DNA of 64,000 nucleotides from Paracentrotus lividus (Eukaryota; Echinodermata; Echinoidea; Camarodonta; Echinidae): NCBI GenBank assembly GCA_940671915.1, contig CALNVZ010003426.1, positions 28,453,276 to 28,517,275 on the forward strand, read 5' to 3'. Below, piece after piece: positions 39,301 through 46,514 of this stretch. Position 1 is the stretch's first letter. Every line of letters begins with the position of its first letter. Below the pieces are notes generated by a model. It saw only the letters and a list, made by a program, of their open reading frames with translations, made no database searches and was not told where the DNA came from. Position numbers and translations under genes: made by a program.

Positions 39301-42300
39301 ATAATCATAATCATCATCACCAGTTAATCTACCAACCCCTACCAACTTCATAATAATCCCCATCCTTCACTAAGATTTTTAAAAAAATATTATCTTCATT
39401 ACCGCCATCAACAATATATCTCACAACTGCCATCACCATCATGACCATCACCTTCATCAGCATCATCATGAATATGAATGTCATAATCATGTTGCTATTA
39501 TCATGTTAACGTTAAAGTCTCAAAGATGGATGAAATAAAGCCTTTTCTGGGGAGAAAATTATTTTGCCTTCAGCTTCGATAGAAAGGATTTTGAAATAAC
39601 AAATTTCCATTTCATTTTTATTACAGGTCTCGAAAGAAATGAGATTGGAAAGATGACACTTTAAAAATGAAACAATATACAATGAAATAGATGGGGCAAA
39701 GAATACAAAGAGGAACACTAAATTCTTCTTCCATTCCACAAGACAATTCTGTGTCATCATACTAAGCTACAATGGCTACATGATGGCATTGAGAAGGCGT
39801 CACGACGTCGTGTTGCCTTCGACTGATCATCGGGCGGGTTCGCGTTTCCCTCGCATTGCCTTCGCATTGCCTGCTGCGATGCTCAAACGAAATGAACCTT
39901 CGCAACTCCATCGGGAGTTTTTTTTTGGCTGCCAAAGATTTTGCCGATGCATTGGAAGTTGCTGCCGAAGCCTGACAAAACTCCACCGATGGTCATGGTG
40001 GTTTTAAGACTGCTAATTATACAGGCTGTATCAAATAAAATGGTAAAGTTGGAAAACATTTTGTTTAAGTATAAACATTAATCACAATCTAATAGTATTC
40101 AATACTTCTATAAAGGGGGAACATAAGACATTCTTTAGCATTTATAATTTTAAAAACAATCTCATTTTGTGTTGTAGATCTTGAGATATGATCACTTTTT
40201 CTATAATCAAGAAAATCTATTTGGGGCATGCTTTTTCATGGTCTATATACATGATATAGGTTTTTCGCATAGTGGCCACGAATACATTGCTCCGGAAAAA
40301 TAAATGTGTGTAATATCGATCAGCTCCTCTCCGCACACTTTTTTTTTTTAATGTGGTACCAAATACAGACAATATTTCAGAAGATGTCATAATTTAATTA
40401 CTTTTCCCCTATTGTTCCAGTCTTTTTGAAACAGTCTGTAGTACTCCAAAATGGCCCGATGCTTTTGCAATGCTTTCGTAATGCCATCGTGTTTAGAGCA
40501 AAATATGAGTTTTTCCGCCATCGTGTGTCCATCGCTCCTAACCATCGGGACAGTGTGACGCGGGCTTTAAGAAAGACCAATCTTAATGTGTCACATTGTA
40601 ATTTACATGGAAAAGTGTTTTGAAGTATTGGACAATCTGAGCCAATGTTTGCAGATATCTATTGACATTAAACTATCCACATAAAGAGAACATGAATATG
40701 TACATTATTTGTTTATTCATTTTTATTATTTTTTTTTGTGGGGGGGGGAGGGCTACATGTACATGAAGTTTGAAATTGATTAGGCTAAAAACAAGTACAT
40801 CACCACCTGAATCTCCTGGTTCTTGATTAAATAAAAAACAAAACAAAACAAAACCAAAACAAATCTATGTACTCTACTTGAACAAACCTGTACAATTGTA
40901 TCCTGCTTCATCCAACTCGTATCCTTCTGAGCATGCACATGAGTATCCTCCTTCCTCATTGTTACAAATATCCTGGCAGTCATGGACACCAATACACTCA
41001 TCAATATCTGTTTATAAAAGTACAATAGAAAAGTTCTTGAGACATCTGTAGTATAATCACAAGCGGTATAATGATCCAAACTCTTTGGAAGTGCACTGGA
41101 ATTATTTTTGGTGTTTAGGCCTATAGATCCTTGATTAATGTAGTTACTACTAGCAATTTTTTCCTTGAATTGTTCTTTTCTGAAGTGTTGTTACAGACAT
41201 ATAGTTGTTTTATTTTGTTTATAATCTTTTAAATTTGTAACTGATTAATTAAATATATGAAATATTTATTTATCATAAGCAAGAATTGAAAAAAAGAAAG
41301 AAAAACAGTCAGAGACTGATAACAGCCTTAGCTAAATATAAAAAGTACAATATTTTACACAATGCACAAAGGACATTAAAAAAAAAGAAGCATTATCACC
41401 ATTACATAATAGAAGAATAGCAATAATATAATTAAACAGAATTGTGAAAAAACAAAAGAGAAAATTCTAATAATGAAACCACAGCTAAAATTAAAAAATG
41501 TTGTACACACAATTTTTATAGGCAAAGGAAAGACACAAACAATAAACAAGGATAAAATAAACCTCCAGGAGAAAAAGGTAATAAGGAAAAGAATTGGAAT
41601 AATTAAAAGTAAATATAGACATATGGTTTATACCGTGCATCCCAGATAAAAGTAAACCCAACTTCGAGAGCCTTGTATGAAAATTGTATAACTTAAGTAA
41701 TTTTTAATATATCAAACAGTAACTCATATTCTATCTAGTGATACCAAAATAATACCTGTACTGTCAAATATCACAGACCACTCAAATTCTAAAGAATTTT
41801 GGTCAAAACCAAATTGTTCCAAGTTTTATCAGAGGCAATCCTGGCTTTCTGGTCAGCCCTCCTAAGTCCTTTCACGAGGGACAATGGATTTCTTGGTCTA
41901 TTGAAATGCAGGGCTGCTTCACCTCGAACTTAGAACACTTTAATTTTGACGCATGTTTTTTAAAGCCCAAGTGCTCAGCTATCCATCACTACACAACTAT
42001 AAGTTTGGTATCATTAGATAGAAAATGAGTTACTCTTTATCATGAAATAAGTAATCAAGTTTACACAAGCTATATTACCAGGCGCCGATACAGGGGGGGG
42101 CGATGGCCAAAAAAAAAAAAAAAAAGGGGAAAAAAAAAAGAAGACGAAAAAAAAAGGAGTAAAAAAGAGACGAGCGGGGCCGATTGACCCCAACCTTACC
42201 CCTACGGTTGATACATGGTAACTCTTTGATGGCCGTAGGCAAAGAAAGAAATAACACCCCCCCCTTTATCGTTTGGCCTGCGTGACGTGAACAATTTTGA

Positions 42301-44852
42301 GTGTACCTTTGGCTCGCCCAATGTAATGGAAAAATTTTGGTCTACCAAAATCTGTAATTCTGATTTTGGCCCCGTCCCCCCCCCCTGTAATGAAATCCTG
42401 GATCCGCCACTGATTACATTATTTACAATGAGGCTCTCAAAGTTTGGTTTACTTTTTTCTTGGACGCGCTGATAGTTGCACGATCTCTAGGAAGAACAGA
42501 GCTATGTGGTAATGGTTCTGAACAGAGTGTTCCCTTAAATCATTTTAAGTATCTGTATATGACATTTTATCATTTTCATGTATGTTTGGCATTTATACGG
42601 CAAACAAAACCATGCCATATCATACCATACTATTTTTGGTTCAACGCAAATGCCGCTTTACAAAATAAATTTGATAATCAGGATGAAATAGCACAACCCT
42701 TTGATTCCATTACACCTGTGTTTTCTCTCTTTTTCTCTATTTGAATATGTATTAGATAAATGTGTTAAAGAAAGAATTATCATGACGTAGGTGTGTCTGT
42801 GAGCCATTAGTAGTCACATATTGTACTCAAGGGGGGCTGGTATACGATAATAATGAATATACACAAAACTAAACTAATTCTAATCAGTTTATTCATCAAA
42901 TTGCACCAGAGTCTTTAGCTTGGAACAATAAGTTCTGGATATATACGTCATTTACCTGTGCATGAGTCTGTCCCATCTCCTTCGAAGCCCGTGTTACACG
43001 TGCAGTAGAAGCTTCCATCAGTATTGGTACAGTTGCCATTTCTGCATGCAGCATCATACTCCATGCATTCGTTCACATCTAAAGCATAAAATGCATTCAA
43101 AGAAGCATTTCAAATTGATAACCATTTAACATTGTATTTTACAAAGGCTGAGTGTATCCACCCCGGCCAATAGATGACCAAAAGACCCTGGCCCTTTCAG
43201 GTTTAAATTAGTGTAATCATGGTAATAGAGCTGACATTCCATACATCAGAAACTGACTTTACTGACTCAAAACATTTTTTGATCTACTCGTTATGACCTC
43301 CCAACAATCAAAATCTCACCTGGTTCCGCAATGCGATTATTTGAACCAAATGTTCCCGAAGACGGAAGAGCGTTGGTGAAGATGTCTTTTACGAAGGATG
43401 AGGTTATGCCCTCTTGAAACGTGTCTACTCTGAACTCAACAAAGGCATACATGCCGATGATGGTAGAGTTAGTCACAACAACTGCAACTAGGTTACTGCC
43501 ATCATATAATACCGTACCATTCAAGAGTACAAACACCTGTAATCATGGAAACGTATAATAGAATACCAAAAAAAGAACAGAAAATTACCCATAAAATATT
43601 ACAGATAAGAACATATATATATTTCTTTAATTACAAATTAACACAATATCTAACTGACTGTTCATTAAAGAGCTTGCAAAGTAAATTAAAGATGATATGA
43701 CATACTGATGATAAAAAGGGAGATATTTTATATTCATAAACTTCATAAAGTTTAAAAATGTTTGTAAGGCAGTCGACTGTAGTACAAAACTTTCCCTAAT
43801 GCAAAAAATTTCCCCAAAACCTCCTAACAAAACAGCTGCTGCACCTCGGAGCATGTTGTGAAAAACTATTTTAAAGAAACATACAAGACACTGCCCATGG
43901 ATGCATTCTAGCAATGGGACGGACACAGATAACGTTTGAGCCAGCAACCCCGACCACATTGAACAGCATGAAGTCATGCATAGGTAGTATATTGCCCGAA
44001 TTCTTGAACGATATACAAATGTAATCCAGGCTATAAATGTCCATCGTTCCTAAGAGCCCCATGTTTAATGGTAGCGATTTCCCCCCTAGCCTTCTTAATT
44101 TAAATTCAATTGGCATACATTAAGTACCCTACATTGCATATATTCTAAAATTTTAAAGTAATAATGTTGTTTTTAAAATGGTTCCATCTTTGTTTACTTC
44201 CGATAATCATAGATGGAGTCTTATCAACATTGAAATAAAGTTTTTATTTTTTCTCCTGCAACAAATATCATTAAAATCTCTCTGCAAACTCATTTGTACA
44301 TCATAAATGATTGGTCCACTTAAGTGTTGTATGGTCGGCATACAAAATATCATCAATATAAACAAAATATCTATATTAACCTATCAAAAACGCATATCAA
44401 ATCAATAAAAATGGCTCCTGCAATGATTCAAGGAAGGTATCATTAAAAAGGCGAGGAGTTCGTCTTCAATTATATGTTACACTTGAATTGCAAGAATAGA
44501 TGAGTTCAGAGTATGGCCCTTTTAAAAGTAAAGTGCCCTTTTTATATGCACTGTCAACCATGAGCCAAACTGTCATTAACTTACTACAGCTATCAATTTT
44601 ATCATCTCCCTGAGAGGGCTTTTATTAATCAGAAAGGAAAGAATACTATTAATGAAATAAAAATAATCAGTTATCTAACCTCTTCAGCAAGTCGTTCCCT
44701 ATTTTCTTCTGACTCAATGGTAGCTGGGTAGTCAGTGACAGTCAACCCTCTTATGTAGTCGAACCGCTCCTCAAAAAATACTGTGTTAGCAGCTGTTGGT
44801 TCAAGTTTATATTGGTTCAATTGCACATTTACACATTTAACAAATTTTTGCA
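16982..44852 (-). CDS. EGF/SEA/Sushi transmembrane mucin-like protein (16 exons, 5' incomplete)
   Basis: Sixteen minus-strand exons join without any frame conflict: 44852-44680, 43536-43320, 43078-42956, 41007-40888, 36454-36323, 32922-32785, 29917-29672, 29432-29226, 29024-28905, 27399-27251, 25310-25079, 23927-23826, 21611-21464, 19593-19413, 18806-18744, 17017-16982. Total 2387 bases, 795 residues, with one codon base supplied from upstream. Order: SEA1, EGF, EGF, EGF, two Ser/Thr/Pro segments, Sushi, EGF, SEA2, EGF, membrane helix, cytoplasmic tail, stop. All splice sites are GT-AG. The predicted role is a type I cell-surface, heavily O-glycosylated mucin-like receptor or barrier protein; this is inferred from domains. 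EGF-SEA-EGF-TM is the arrangement known from vertebrate MUC3/MUC13/MUC17. The start codon and signal peptide are not in the joined part. Confidence 0.85.
17268..17533. mobile_element. Element G, copy 1 (266 bases)
   Basis: Ends CTAAAGGTGGCGTCACACTG and CAGTGTGACGCAGGCTTTAG are inverted repeats of about 36 bases, including AGTTGAGCAA. The TTAA target has become CTAA/TTAG. It is a short non-autonomous relative of the 3.2 kb element at 37407-40570, just downstream of element D copy 1. Confidence 0.75.
17556..18271. mobile_element. TTAA element D, copy 1 (subfamily a)
   Basis: 716 bases bounded by TTAA. The left side has TGTCTGCCCGG then a C-run at about 17614; the right side has a G-run, GCTAAATTAT, a C-run and GGGCAGATTCGGG before TTAA. 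The interior shares ATGCTAATTCATGCATGAAATC and AAAATCATGTTT with the element at 19663-21093. It is non-coding and lies between the last two exons of the host gene. Confidence 0.7.
18744..18806 (-). CDS. Cytoplasmic tail exon (21 codons)
   Basis: Minus strand between an acceptor TTAATTACAAAC-type boundary (AACAG) and donor GTAAGT: 63 bases, phase 0 at both ends. It encodes [21 protein letters not shown]. Three tyrosines in 21 residues, one in a TPYVV context, could serve as phosphorylation or endocytic signals (inference). It joins to the exon at 19593-19413 upstream and to the terminal exon at 17017 downstream. Confidence 0.8.
18883..19170. repeat. CCCTGA-rich inverted-end repeat N
   Basis: Left GATTCCCAGCATTTCAAG and right GGGCTGGGAACCTTGAA are inverted. 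Between them ATTCCCTGA(C/T)TTTTCC words recur five or more times. It sits in the intron between two tail exons and creates a false 188-codon open frame on the minus strand. Confidence 0.65.
19413..19593 (-). CDS. Cytoplasmic tail exon (60 codons)
   Basis: 181 bases; the first base completes the codon begun in the membrane exon (TC+A, Ser), and the end is phase 0 before GTAATG. It encodes a highly charged tail beginning [20 protein letters not shown] and continuing [40 protein letters not shown]. The basic RRR directly follows the membrane exon as a stop-transfer cluster would. It is rich in acidic residues and contains three tyrosines. The next frame has a stop, so the frame is fixed by phase with both neighbours. 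Confidence 0.85.
19663..21093. mobile_element. TTAA element D, copy 6 (subfamily a, composite)
   Basis: Begins TTAACCCTAATCAGACTAG and ends CTAGCCTACTTAGAATTAA. A left-end block (CAATGCCCC... GCTAAACTTTACACRATG) occurs twice, at about 19704-19780 and 20032-20080, and a G-run of about 33 at 19998-20030 precedes the second. This suggests one D element broken up by a partial second copy. It is intronic and non-coding. Confidence 0.6.
21464..21611 (-). CDS. Transmembrane exon
   Basis: 148 bases from acceptor TTTTCAG to donor GTGAGT. It begins by completing Val (G+TT), then [35 protein letters not shown], then [14 protein letters not shown]. The stretch from GAVIGI to CCVYV is about 26 apolar residues with GxxxG-like glycines: a single membrane helix. 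Cysteines at its inner end (SCVCC) are candidates for palmitoylation (inference). It ends two bases into a codon, matching the tail exon. The alternative frame at the 3' side (GNQNYAF) is open but breaks phase with the next exon. Confidence 0.88.
22032..23743. mobile_element. Tc1/mariner-like MITE A, copy 2, carrying element B
   Basis: Left end CAGTGCATCCCCAAAAGATA with TGGCTACCAAAT, right end TTTTTGGGATCCACTG, TA on both sides. Outer parts match 7965-8631 (AGAATTCGCTAT, TTATCACCTGGTTATGG, TTTATCTTTGACTCTGTTA). It is interrupted at 22134-23150 by element B. Its right end lies 82 bases from the EGF exon at 23826-23927. Confidence 0.82.
22134..23150. mobile_element. MITE B, copy 1, nested in A
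   Basis: 1017 bases flanked by TA. Ends CACTGTTCGTCATAAAGGTG and TTTGTGACGGACAGTG are inverted repeats. The two halves are long inverted copies (TCTTGAATRTKTTTGTC, CTTGTCTAGGGGAGGGG and complements). It is younger than A because it splits it. Open frames inside are shadows of the palindrome. Confidence 0.82.
23826..23927 (-). CDS. EGF domain exon next to the membrane
   Basis: 102 bases, phase 1-1. It encodes [34 protein letters not shown] with six cysteines in the spacing of a non-calcium EGF module (CxNGGTC...CxCPxGxxGxxC). It lies between SEA2 and the membrane helix, the position of the second EGF in MUC3/13/17-type mucins, where EGF modules flank the cleaved SEA. Splice sites are AACAG and GTAAGA. 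Confidence 0.9.
24297..25056. mobile_element. TTAA element D, copy 2 (subfamily b)
   Basis: 760 bases: TTAACCCTATTCTGACTGAG at the left, CAAAATAGGGTTAA at the right. A G-run/TAATTTGAC/C-run hairpin lies at the left end and a G11 TGAAATTGACACCCCC hairpin at the right. The interior shares TTGCTACTCAGCAACTTTTAG and ATCTCGGCCGCG (inverted here) with 33911-34705. It ends 22 bases before the splice donor of the SEA2 exon at 25079. Confidence 0.85.
25079..25310 (-). CDS. SEA domain 2, C-terminal half, with GSVV cleavage motif
   Basis: 232 bases, phase 0 to 1. It begins [19 protein letters not shown], then [57 protein letters not shown] and N. FTPGSVVG matches the SEA autoproteolysis consensus (FxxGSVVV): the family is known to cut between G and S during folding, leaving a non-covalent heterodimer at the cell surface. 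It is followed by an EGF and the membrane helix. Good acceptor (TTTCTCACATAG) and donor (GTAAGG). Confidence 0.9.
25700..25884. mobile_element. Short TTAA-flanked element K, copy 2
   Basis: 185 bases, ends TTAACCACTTGACTGCTGC and CCGCAGCCAAGTGGTTAA. Inside, CACTTAATATTACGTGGCTC and GCACGTAATATTATGTGGTC form a second inverted or duplicated pair. It is related to 7799-7934. Confidence 0.75.
26836..26875. mobile_element. Element D end fragment
   Basis: ACATATTCTGACTGGGGTGG and GGGTCATTT match the left end of D elements; no right end was found nearby. Confidence 0.45.
27251..27399 (-). CDS. SEA domain 2, N-terminal half
   Basis: 149 bases. After the phase 1 acceptor the minus strand reads (E)[49 protein letters not shown] and stops at a phase 0 donor GTAAGT. 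FTAALTN...L...F is the usual SEA strand-helix start (FxxxLxxxxS..FxxLxxxF). NNET and TNRT provide two N-glycosylation sequons. The acceptor tract is AT-rich (CTATAAATTTAG). The phase 0 intron cuts the domain between helix 1 and strand 2, at the same place as in SEA1. Confidence 0.85.
28500..28790 (-). mobile_element. LINE ORF2 fragment (endonuclease-RT linker)
   Basis: Minus strand: [33 protein letters not shown], then after a frame change [18 protein letters not shown]..(S/D)...LANxFxxFF...KIxxIR is typical of the linker before the RT domain in CR1/L2-like LINEs. It is a short dead piece inside the intron between the SEA2 and EGF exons. Confidence 0.6.
28905..29024 (-). CDS. Calcium-binding EGF exon
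   Basis: 120 bases, phase 1-1, acceptor TTTTTTCTAG and donor GTATGT. It encodes (D)[20 protein letters not shown], then [24 protein letters not shown] at the start and the [10 protein letters not shown] centre are the calcium-binding EGF signature (D/N-x-D/N-E...NxxGxYxC), with six cysteines in place. It sits between Sushi and SEA2, as the first EGF of the EGF-SEA-EGF cassette. Confidence 0.95.
29226..29432 (-). CDS. Sushi/CCP domain exon, six-cysteine form
   Basis: 207 bases, phase 1-1. It encodes [68 protein letters not shown]. The C...GC...(G)xxxxCxYxCPxGY...xxCxxDGxLSxxLPxC pattern is that of complement control (Sushi) modules. Six cysteines rather than four point to an extended invertebrate variant. 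Sushi modules mediate protein-protein contacts; the partner is unknown. Sequons NVSA is present. Acceptor AATTTCAG, donor GTATTA. Confidence 0.85.
29672..29917 (-). CDS. Ser/Thr/Pro-rich repeat exon (mucin-like)
   Basis: 246 bases, phase 1-1, between acceptor CTACTTCAG and donor GTGAGC. After ETEPSTTV there are six 11-residue units: [66 protein letters not shown], then PSSTTLR. About half of the residues are Thr, Ser or Pro, so dense O-glycosylation is expected. ASVT and APAT units alternate, giving a 66-base higher-order repeat likely to vary in copy number. Confidence 0.88.
30559..32178 (-). repeat. Seven dispersed copies of TGTAACGTGAGTAACC
   Basis: On the minus strand the word TGTAACGTGAGTAACC, or a one- to two-base variant, occurs at about 30559-30574, 30737-30752, 30936-30950, 31963-31978, 31983-31998, 32000-32015 and 32162-32177. 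Three copies are nearly adjacent. Most contain the consensus splice donor GTGAGT in the transcribed orientation of the host gene, within one intron between the two mucin-like exons. Confidence 0.75.
31067..31703. mobile_element. TTAA-flanked element J
   Basis: 637 bases, ends TTAACCCGTACACTGCTAAG and CAGCAGTTCACGGGTTAA. The terminal inverted repeat is about 20 bases with CTGC(T)(A/G)AGGG. The interior is AT-rich and non-coding. It lies inside the run of donor-like words. Confidence 0.78.
32785..32922 (-). CDS. Ser/Thr/Pro-rich exon (mucin-like)
   Basis: 138 bases, phase 1-1, acceptor ATATCATCAG, donor GTAAGA. It encodes (V)[55 protein letters not shown]-like 11-residue units repeat about three times. 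The final base plus the next exon gives Arg and continues ETEPSTT. It is a spacer with dense O-glycosylation potential between the EGF row and the Sushi-EGF-SEA part. Confidence 0.82.
33016..33092 (+). repeat. Three TAACGAAC words, decayed short repeat
   Basis: CTAACGAACCTT, TTAACGAACCTCC and ATAACGAACATCC at intervals of about 30 bases; probably a remnant tandem repeat. Confidence 0.4.
33285..33327. repeat. (TA)n microsatellite
   Basis: About 40 bases of alternating TA next to the left end of element C, consistent with TA target preference. Confidence 0.9.
33328..35162. mobile_element. Long-palindrome MITE C, carrying element D copy 3
   Basis: Ends CAGTGTGTTCCTAAAAAAAG and AGGAACACACTG, TA on both sides. 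The arms (33328-33850 and about 34730-35162) are near-perfect inverted copies; for example AGTTCAAAGGTCAGTTAT, TCATACCCTAAAAACG and GACGTC words appear in complement. Its interior is split by the TTAA element at 33911-34705, leaving about 1040 bases of C. No transposase is present. Confidence 0.88.
33911..34705. mobile_element. TTAA element D, copy 3 (subfamily b, best preserved)
   Basis: 795 bases. Left TTAACCCTATTCAGACTGGG, right GTCTGAATAGGGTTAA. Near both ends a G-run, TCAA(A/T)TTGA and a C-run form a hairpin (33955-33986 and 34660-34690). Interior landmarks: ATCTCGGCCGC, GTTGCTGAGTAGCAAAGAC and GCCTGACATGCGATTACGTA. The TTAA target and CCC start recall piggyBac-type elements; this is inference and no transposase is visible. 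Confidence 0.88.
35861..36217. mobile_element. Element L, copy with both ends
   Basis: Ends CAGGCGCGGATCCAGAG and CTCTGGATCCGCGCCTG are perfect inverted repeats. The interior has a long G-run (35947-35980), an A-run and GGTGCGCTAGCACC. Flanks show TTAG on both sides, but the target duplication is not certain. The superfamily is unknown. Confidence 0.78.
36323..36454 (-). CDS. Calcium-binding EGF exon
   Basis: 132 bases, phase 1-1, donor GTAAGA. It encodes (D)[48 protein letters not shown] and NSIGSYIC are the calcium-binding and hydroxylation-type signature; six cysteines in EGF spacing. NVS, NNS and NDSS are sequons. It is the third EGF after SEA1; the following exon is the first mucin-like segment. 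Confidence 0.95.
36610..37385. repeat. Large imperfect palindrome F with (CA)n/(TG)n core
   Basis: The left arm 36610-36781 and right arm 37245-37385 are inverted copies (CATGTCTTGGTAGAGT, CAGACAATCTTCAG, TAAAATCTCACCTG and complements). Further in, a CA-rich segment (36826-36940) faces a TG-rich one (37028-37194), continuing the palindrome. Another left-arm copy starts at about 63922. It is a non-coding, probable MITE-like unit. Confidence 0.75.
37756..38756. mobile_element. MITE B, copy 2
   Basis: 1001 bases with ends CTCTGTCCGTCATAAAGATG and TTTGTGACGAACAGTG, TA-flanked. It is similar to 22134-23150 through CTTGAATATTTTTGTCCCTG, AGCCTTG/AGGCTTG, GTCTCTTGTCT and the G-run. The two halves are inverted relative to each other. 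Confidence 0.8.
39165..39500 (+). repeat. (ATG/CAT)n-rich imperfect trinucleotide region
   Basis: GATGATGGCGGTGGTGG at 39181 is followed by many CATCAT/CACCATC runs to about 39470. A His-rich open frame is a by-product. Confidence 0.8.
40888..41007 (-). CDS. EGF domain exon
   Basis: 120 bases, phase 1-1. It encodes (D)[44 protein letters not shown] plus CxxxC..xC spacing is the C-x-CxxxC form of calcium-binding EGF seen in fibrillin- and uromodulin-like proteins. Donor GTTTGT, acceptor ATAAACAG. It is the second EGF after SEA1. Confidence 0.95.
42079..42412. mobile_element. Element L, further copy
   Basis: Left CAGGCGCCGATACAGG plus a G-run, right C-run, TGTAATGAAATCCTGG and ATCCGCCACTG. 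ATTAC flanks both sides. It is related to 14286 and 35861-36217. Confidence 0.72.
42956..43078 (-). CDS. Calcium-binding EGF exon
   Basis: 123 bases, phase 1-1, acceptor GCTTTAG, donor GTAAAT. It encodes (D)[45 protein letters not shown] and NTDGSFYC give the calcium-binding signature; GFEGDG is the EGF C-terminal turn. It directly follows SEA1, so SEA1 is also flanked by EGF modules. Confidence 0.95.
43320..43536 (-). CDS. SEA domain 1, C-terminal half
   Basis: 217 bases, phase 0 to 1. It encodes [72 protein letters not shown]. The strand pattern VAVVVTN...AFVEFRV fits SEA, but the cleavage position reads GMYAF in place of GSVVV, so the nucleophilic serine is missing and this domain should not self-cleave. 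NGT and NST are sequons. Donor GTGAGA. Confidence 0.85.
44680..44852 (-). CDS. SEA domain 1, N-terminal half
   Basis: 173 bases ending in phase 0 (GAAGAG before GTTAGA). The acceptor CTCCCTGTTTCAG gives (V)[69 protein letters not shown]...[10 protein letters not shown] is a plausible SEA first strand and helix. A weaker alternative acceptor at about 44726 would start at VFFEERF; both are phase 1. The exon upstream must end in phase 1, as EGF exons do. Confidence 0.75.
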
Positions 44853-45300
44853 CTGAAACAGGGAGCTAAAACATTTTGTAGACTACCTTGATGTGTGAAA
44901 TATTAAGTTTGAGTCAAAAAGATCCTCAGCTTCCGATTCTGGCAGAATCTTCGTCAGATACAAAATGACAGGCTCAGTTTTATATCTGACCTTTTTTTTT
45001 TTTTAATATCTAAATTGTCTACATCTCCTTTTTTTAGTTTAATTTGTTCTGTTTACGTCTCTCCTTTTTTCAATTAATTTTGTACTTTATTTTTTCTTTT
45101 CAGTTTAACAAATATATTTTTTTGTTTTCCCTTACAGGTTTAATTCAGATGTGACTTATCCTTTTTATGTTTCTCCCATGTTCTCTTTTTTTTACTTTTT
45201 ATTTTTTTTAAGCTTCTTTTTTACCCTATATTTTCCCCTTACATGTTTAGTGCATAGTTGCGTTTTACAGGTTTGCTTCCTCCTTCCTTTCACTCTTGGA

Positions 45301-46008
45301 CCCTAAAAAGACTGGGGGGGGGGGGCTCATTCAGCCCCCCTCAACATTTTTTGCAATAACTTCGCAACGCAGACAAAAGAATTGCTGAGACGTCATGACT
45401 ATTTTCTTTCAAGTCGTGCGCAACTTTTGAGACCAAATTTGCGAAATTACGTAACATTTTGTAACCATCCGGCAGACCCAAAGTTGCTCAAATACGTGAT
45501 TTTGTGTACAAATCCAATGCAAATTGTGTTTGTAGCCAAAATTCATAAAGGTATCAATATTTTCTCTTTAACTGATTAAAATCAATTAATTTAAGGTTGT
45601 TTATGATTGAAATAGTGACACCGATGATTTCCATCCAAAATACAATAACAAACAAAAAGTTGAAAAACAAAGAAATATATAAAAAAATTTAAAAACAATA
45701 GAATACATAAGAAAAAAATCTTGATACAGATTTAAAAAAAAAACACATTTCACCAGAAGCCTACAAAGAGCCTGTAAACCAAAAATTAGCACTTTTAGTG
45801 CTTTATTTAATGAATTAGAGCAAATGTTTGATTTTATGCATAAATTAGTGTAATTAATTAGTGATGAAATTTTTCGGAGAATATGACTCTTTGGTTTTGG
45901 AGAGGATGCCGTGGGTAACGTGCGTGCCAATTTTCAGCGCGATCGCGCACTCAATGGCCGAGATCTTGGGGGGGGGGGGGCTGAATGAGCCCCCCAGTCT
46001 TTTTAGGG
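45301..46008. mobile_element. TTAA-type element D, copy 4 (subfamily c)
   Basis: Ends CCCTAAAAAGACTGGGGGG and CCAGTCTTTTTAGGG. Terminal hairpins have G-run/CTCATTCAG/C-run and G-run/CTGAATGAG/C-run, a sequence variant of the TCAAATTGA hairpin in subfamily b. The flanks (TGGA/ATAA) no longer show intact TTAA. Confidence 0.75.
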
Positions 46009-46022
46009 ATAACCGGCCTATC

Positions 46023-46514
46023 TTAAAGGGGAAGTTCACCCCTGGAATTTTAATAGTTTTAAAAAATGCAGAAAAATCAAAGAAAAATATGAGTGAAAGT
46101 GTAAAGAAAACCAACCTCAAAATAGCGAAGTTATGAATATTTAAAGTTTTGATTCTATAGAGCAGCTCTCTCATGTGTTGTGTATGAAAATTCCATAAAT
46201 TTGTCTTTTTCCATGGTTCTTGATAAGGGAATTGATCAATTTGATAGAGGCATGTATATGAACATAGGTTTGATGATATATCTACCGTACAGGTGAAATA
46301 ACTAATAATCTTCTGAAAAAATGACACTTTATGGAATTTACATTACACAACACATAAGAGAGCAGCTCGCACGTGACGTCACATAATCTAAACTTTAAAT
46401 ATTCATAACTTCGTTATTCTTGATCGATTTTCTTCAAACCTTCACTCATATTTTTCTTTTTTAATTCTGCATTTATTAAAACCAAATTAAACCCAGGGTG
46501 AACTTTCCCTTTAA
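46023..46514. mobile_element. TTAA-flanked element E
   Basis: 492 bases: TTAAAGGGGAAGTTCACCC at the left and GGGTGAACTTTCCCTTTAA at the right. Inverted arms of about 170 bases include AGAGAGCAGCT, TTTAAATATTCATAACTTCG and complements. It is non-coding and lies directly between two D elements. Confidence 0.85.

Larger units (their letters stand above)
37407..40570. mobile_element. Element G, copy 2 (3.2 kb), carrying element B
   Basis: Left TTAAGGTGGTGTCACACTGT with CCTGATGG, right CCATCGGGACAGTGTGACGC with GGGCTTTAA, TTAA at both sides. The ends match 17268-17533. Internal CG-richer segments near 39775-40010 and 40430-40560 resemble the short copy (GCATTGCCTTCG, GAGCAAAAT, ATCGTGTGTCCAT). 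It contains element B at 37756-38756 and a CAT/ATG-rich region. The pairing of these two distant ends as one element is inferred. Confidence 0.6.

Noticed and set aside
39780-40007. Arg-rich 75-codon plus-strand protein
   Set aside because: Lies inside element G, whose CG-rich interior is inverted and repeated; no recognisable transposase motif.
44671-44726. Alternative, shorter SEA1 first exon starting at VFFEERF
   Set aside because: Same phase is possible, but its acceptor lacks a pyrimidine tract; the CTCCCTGTTTCAG site is better. Kept as an alternative only.
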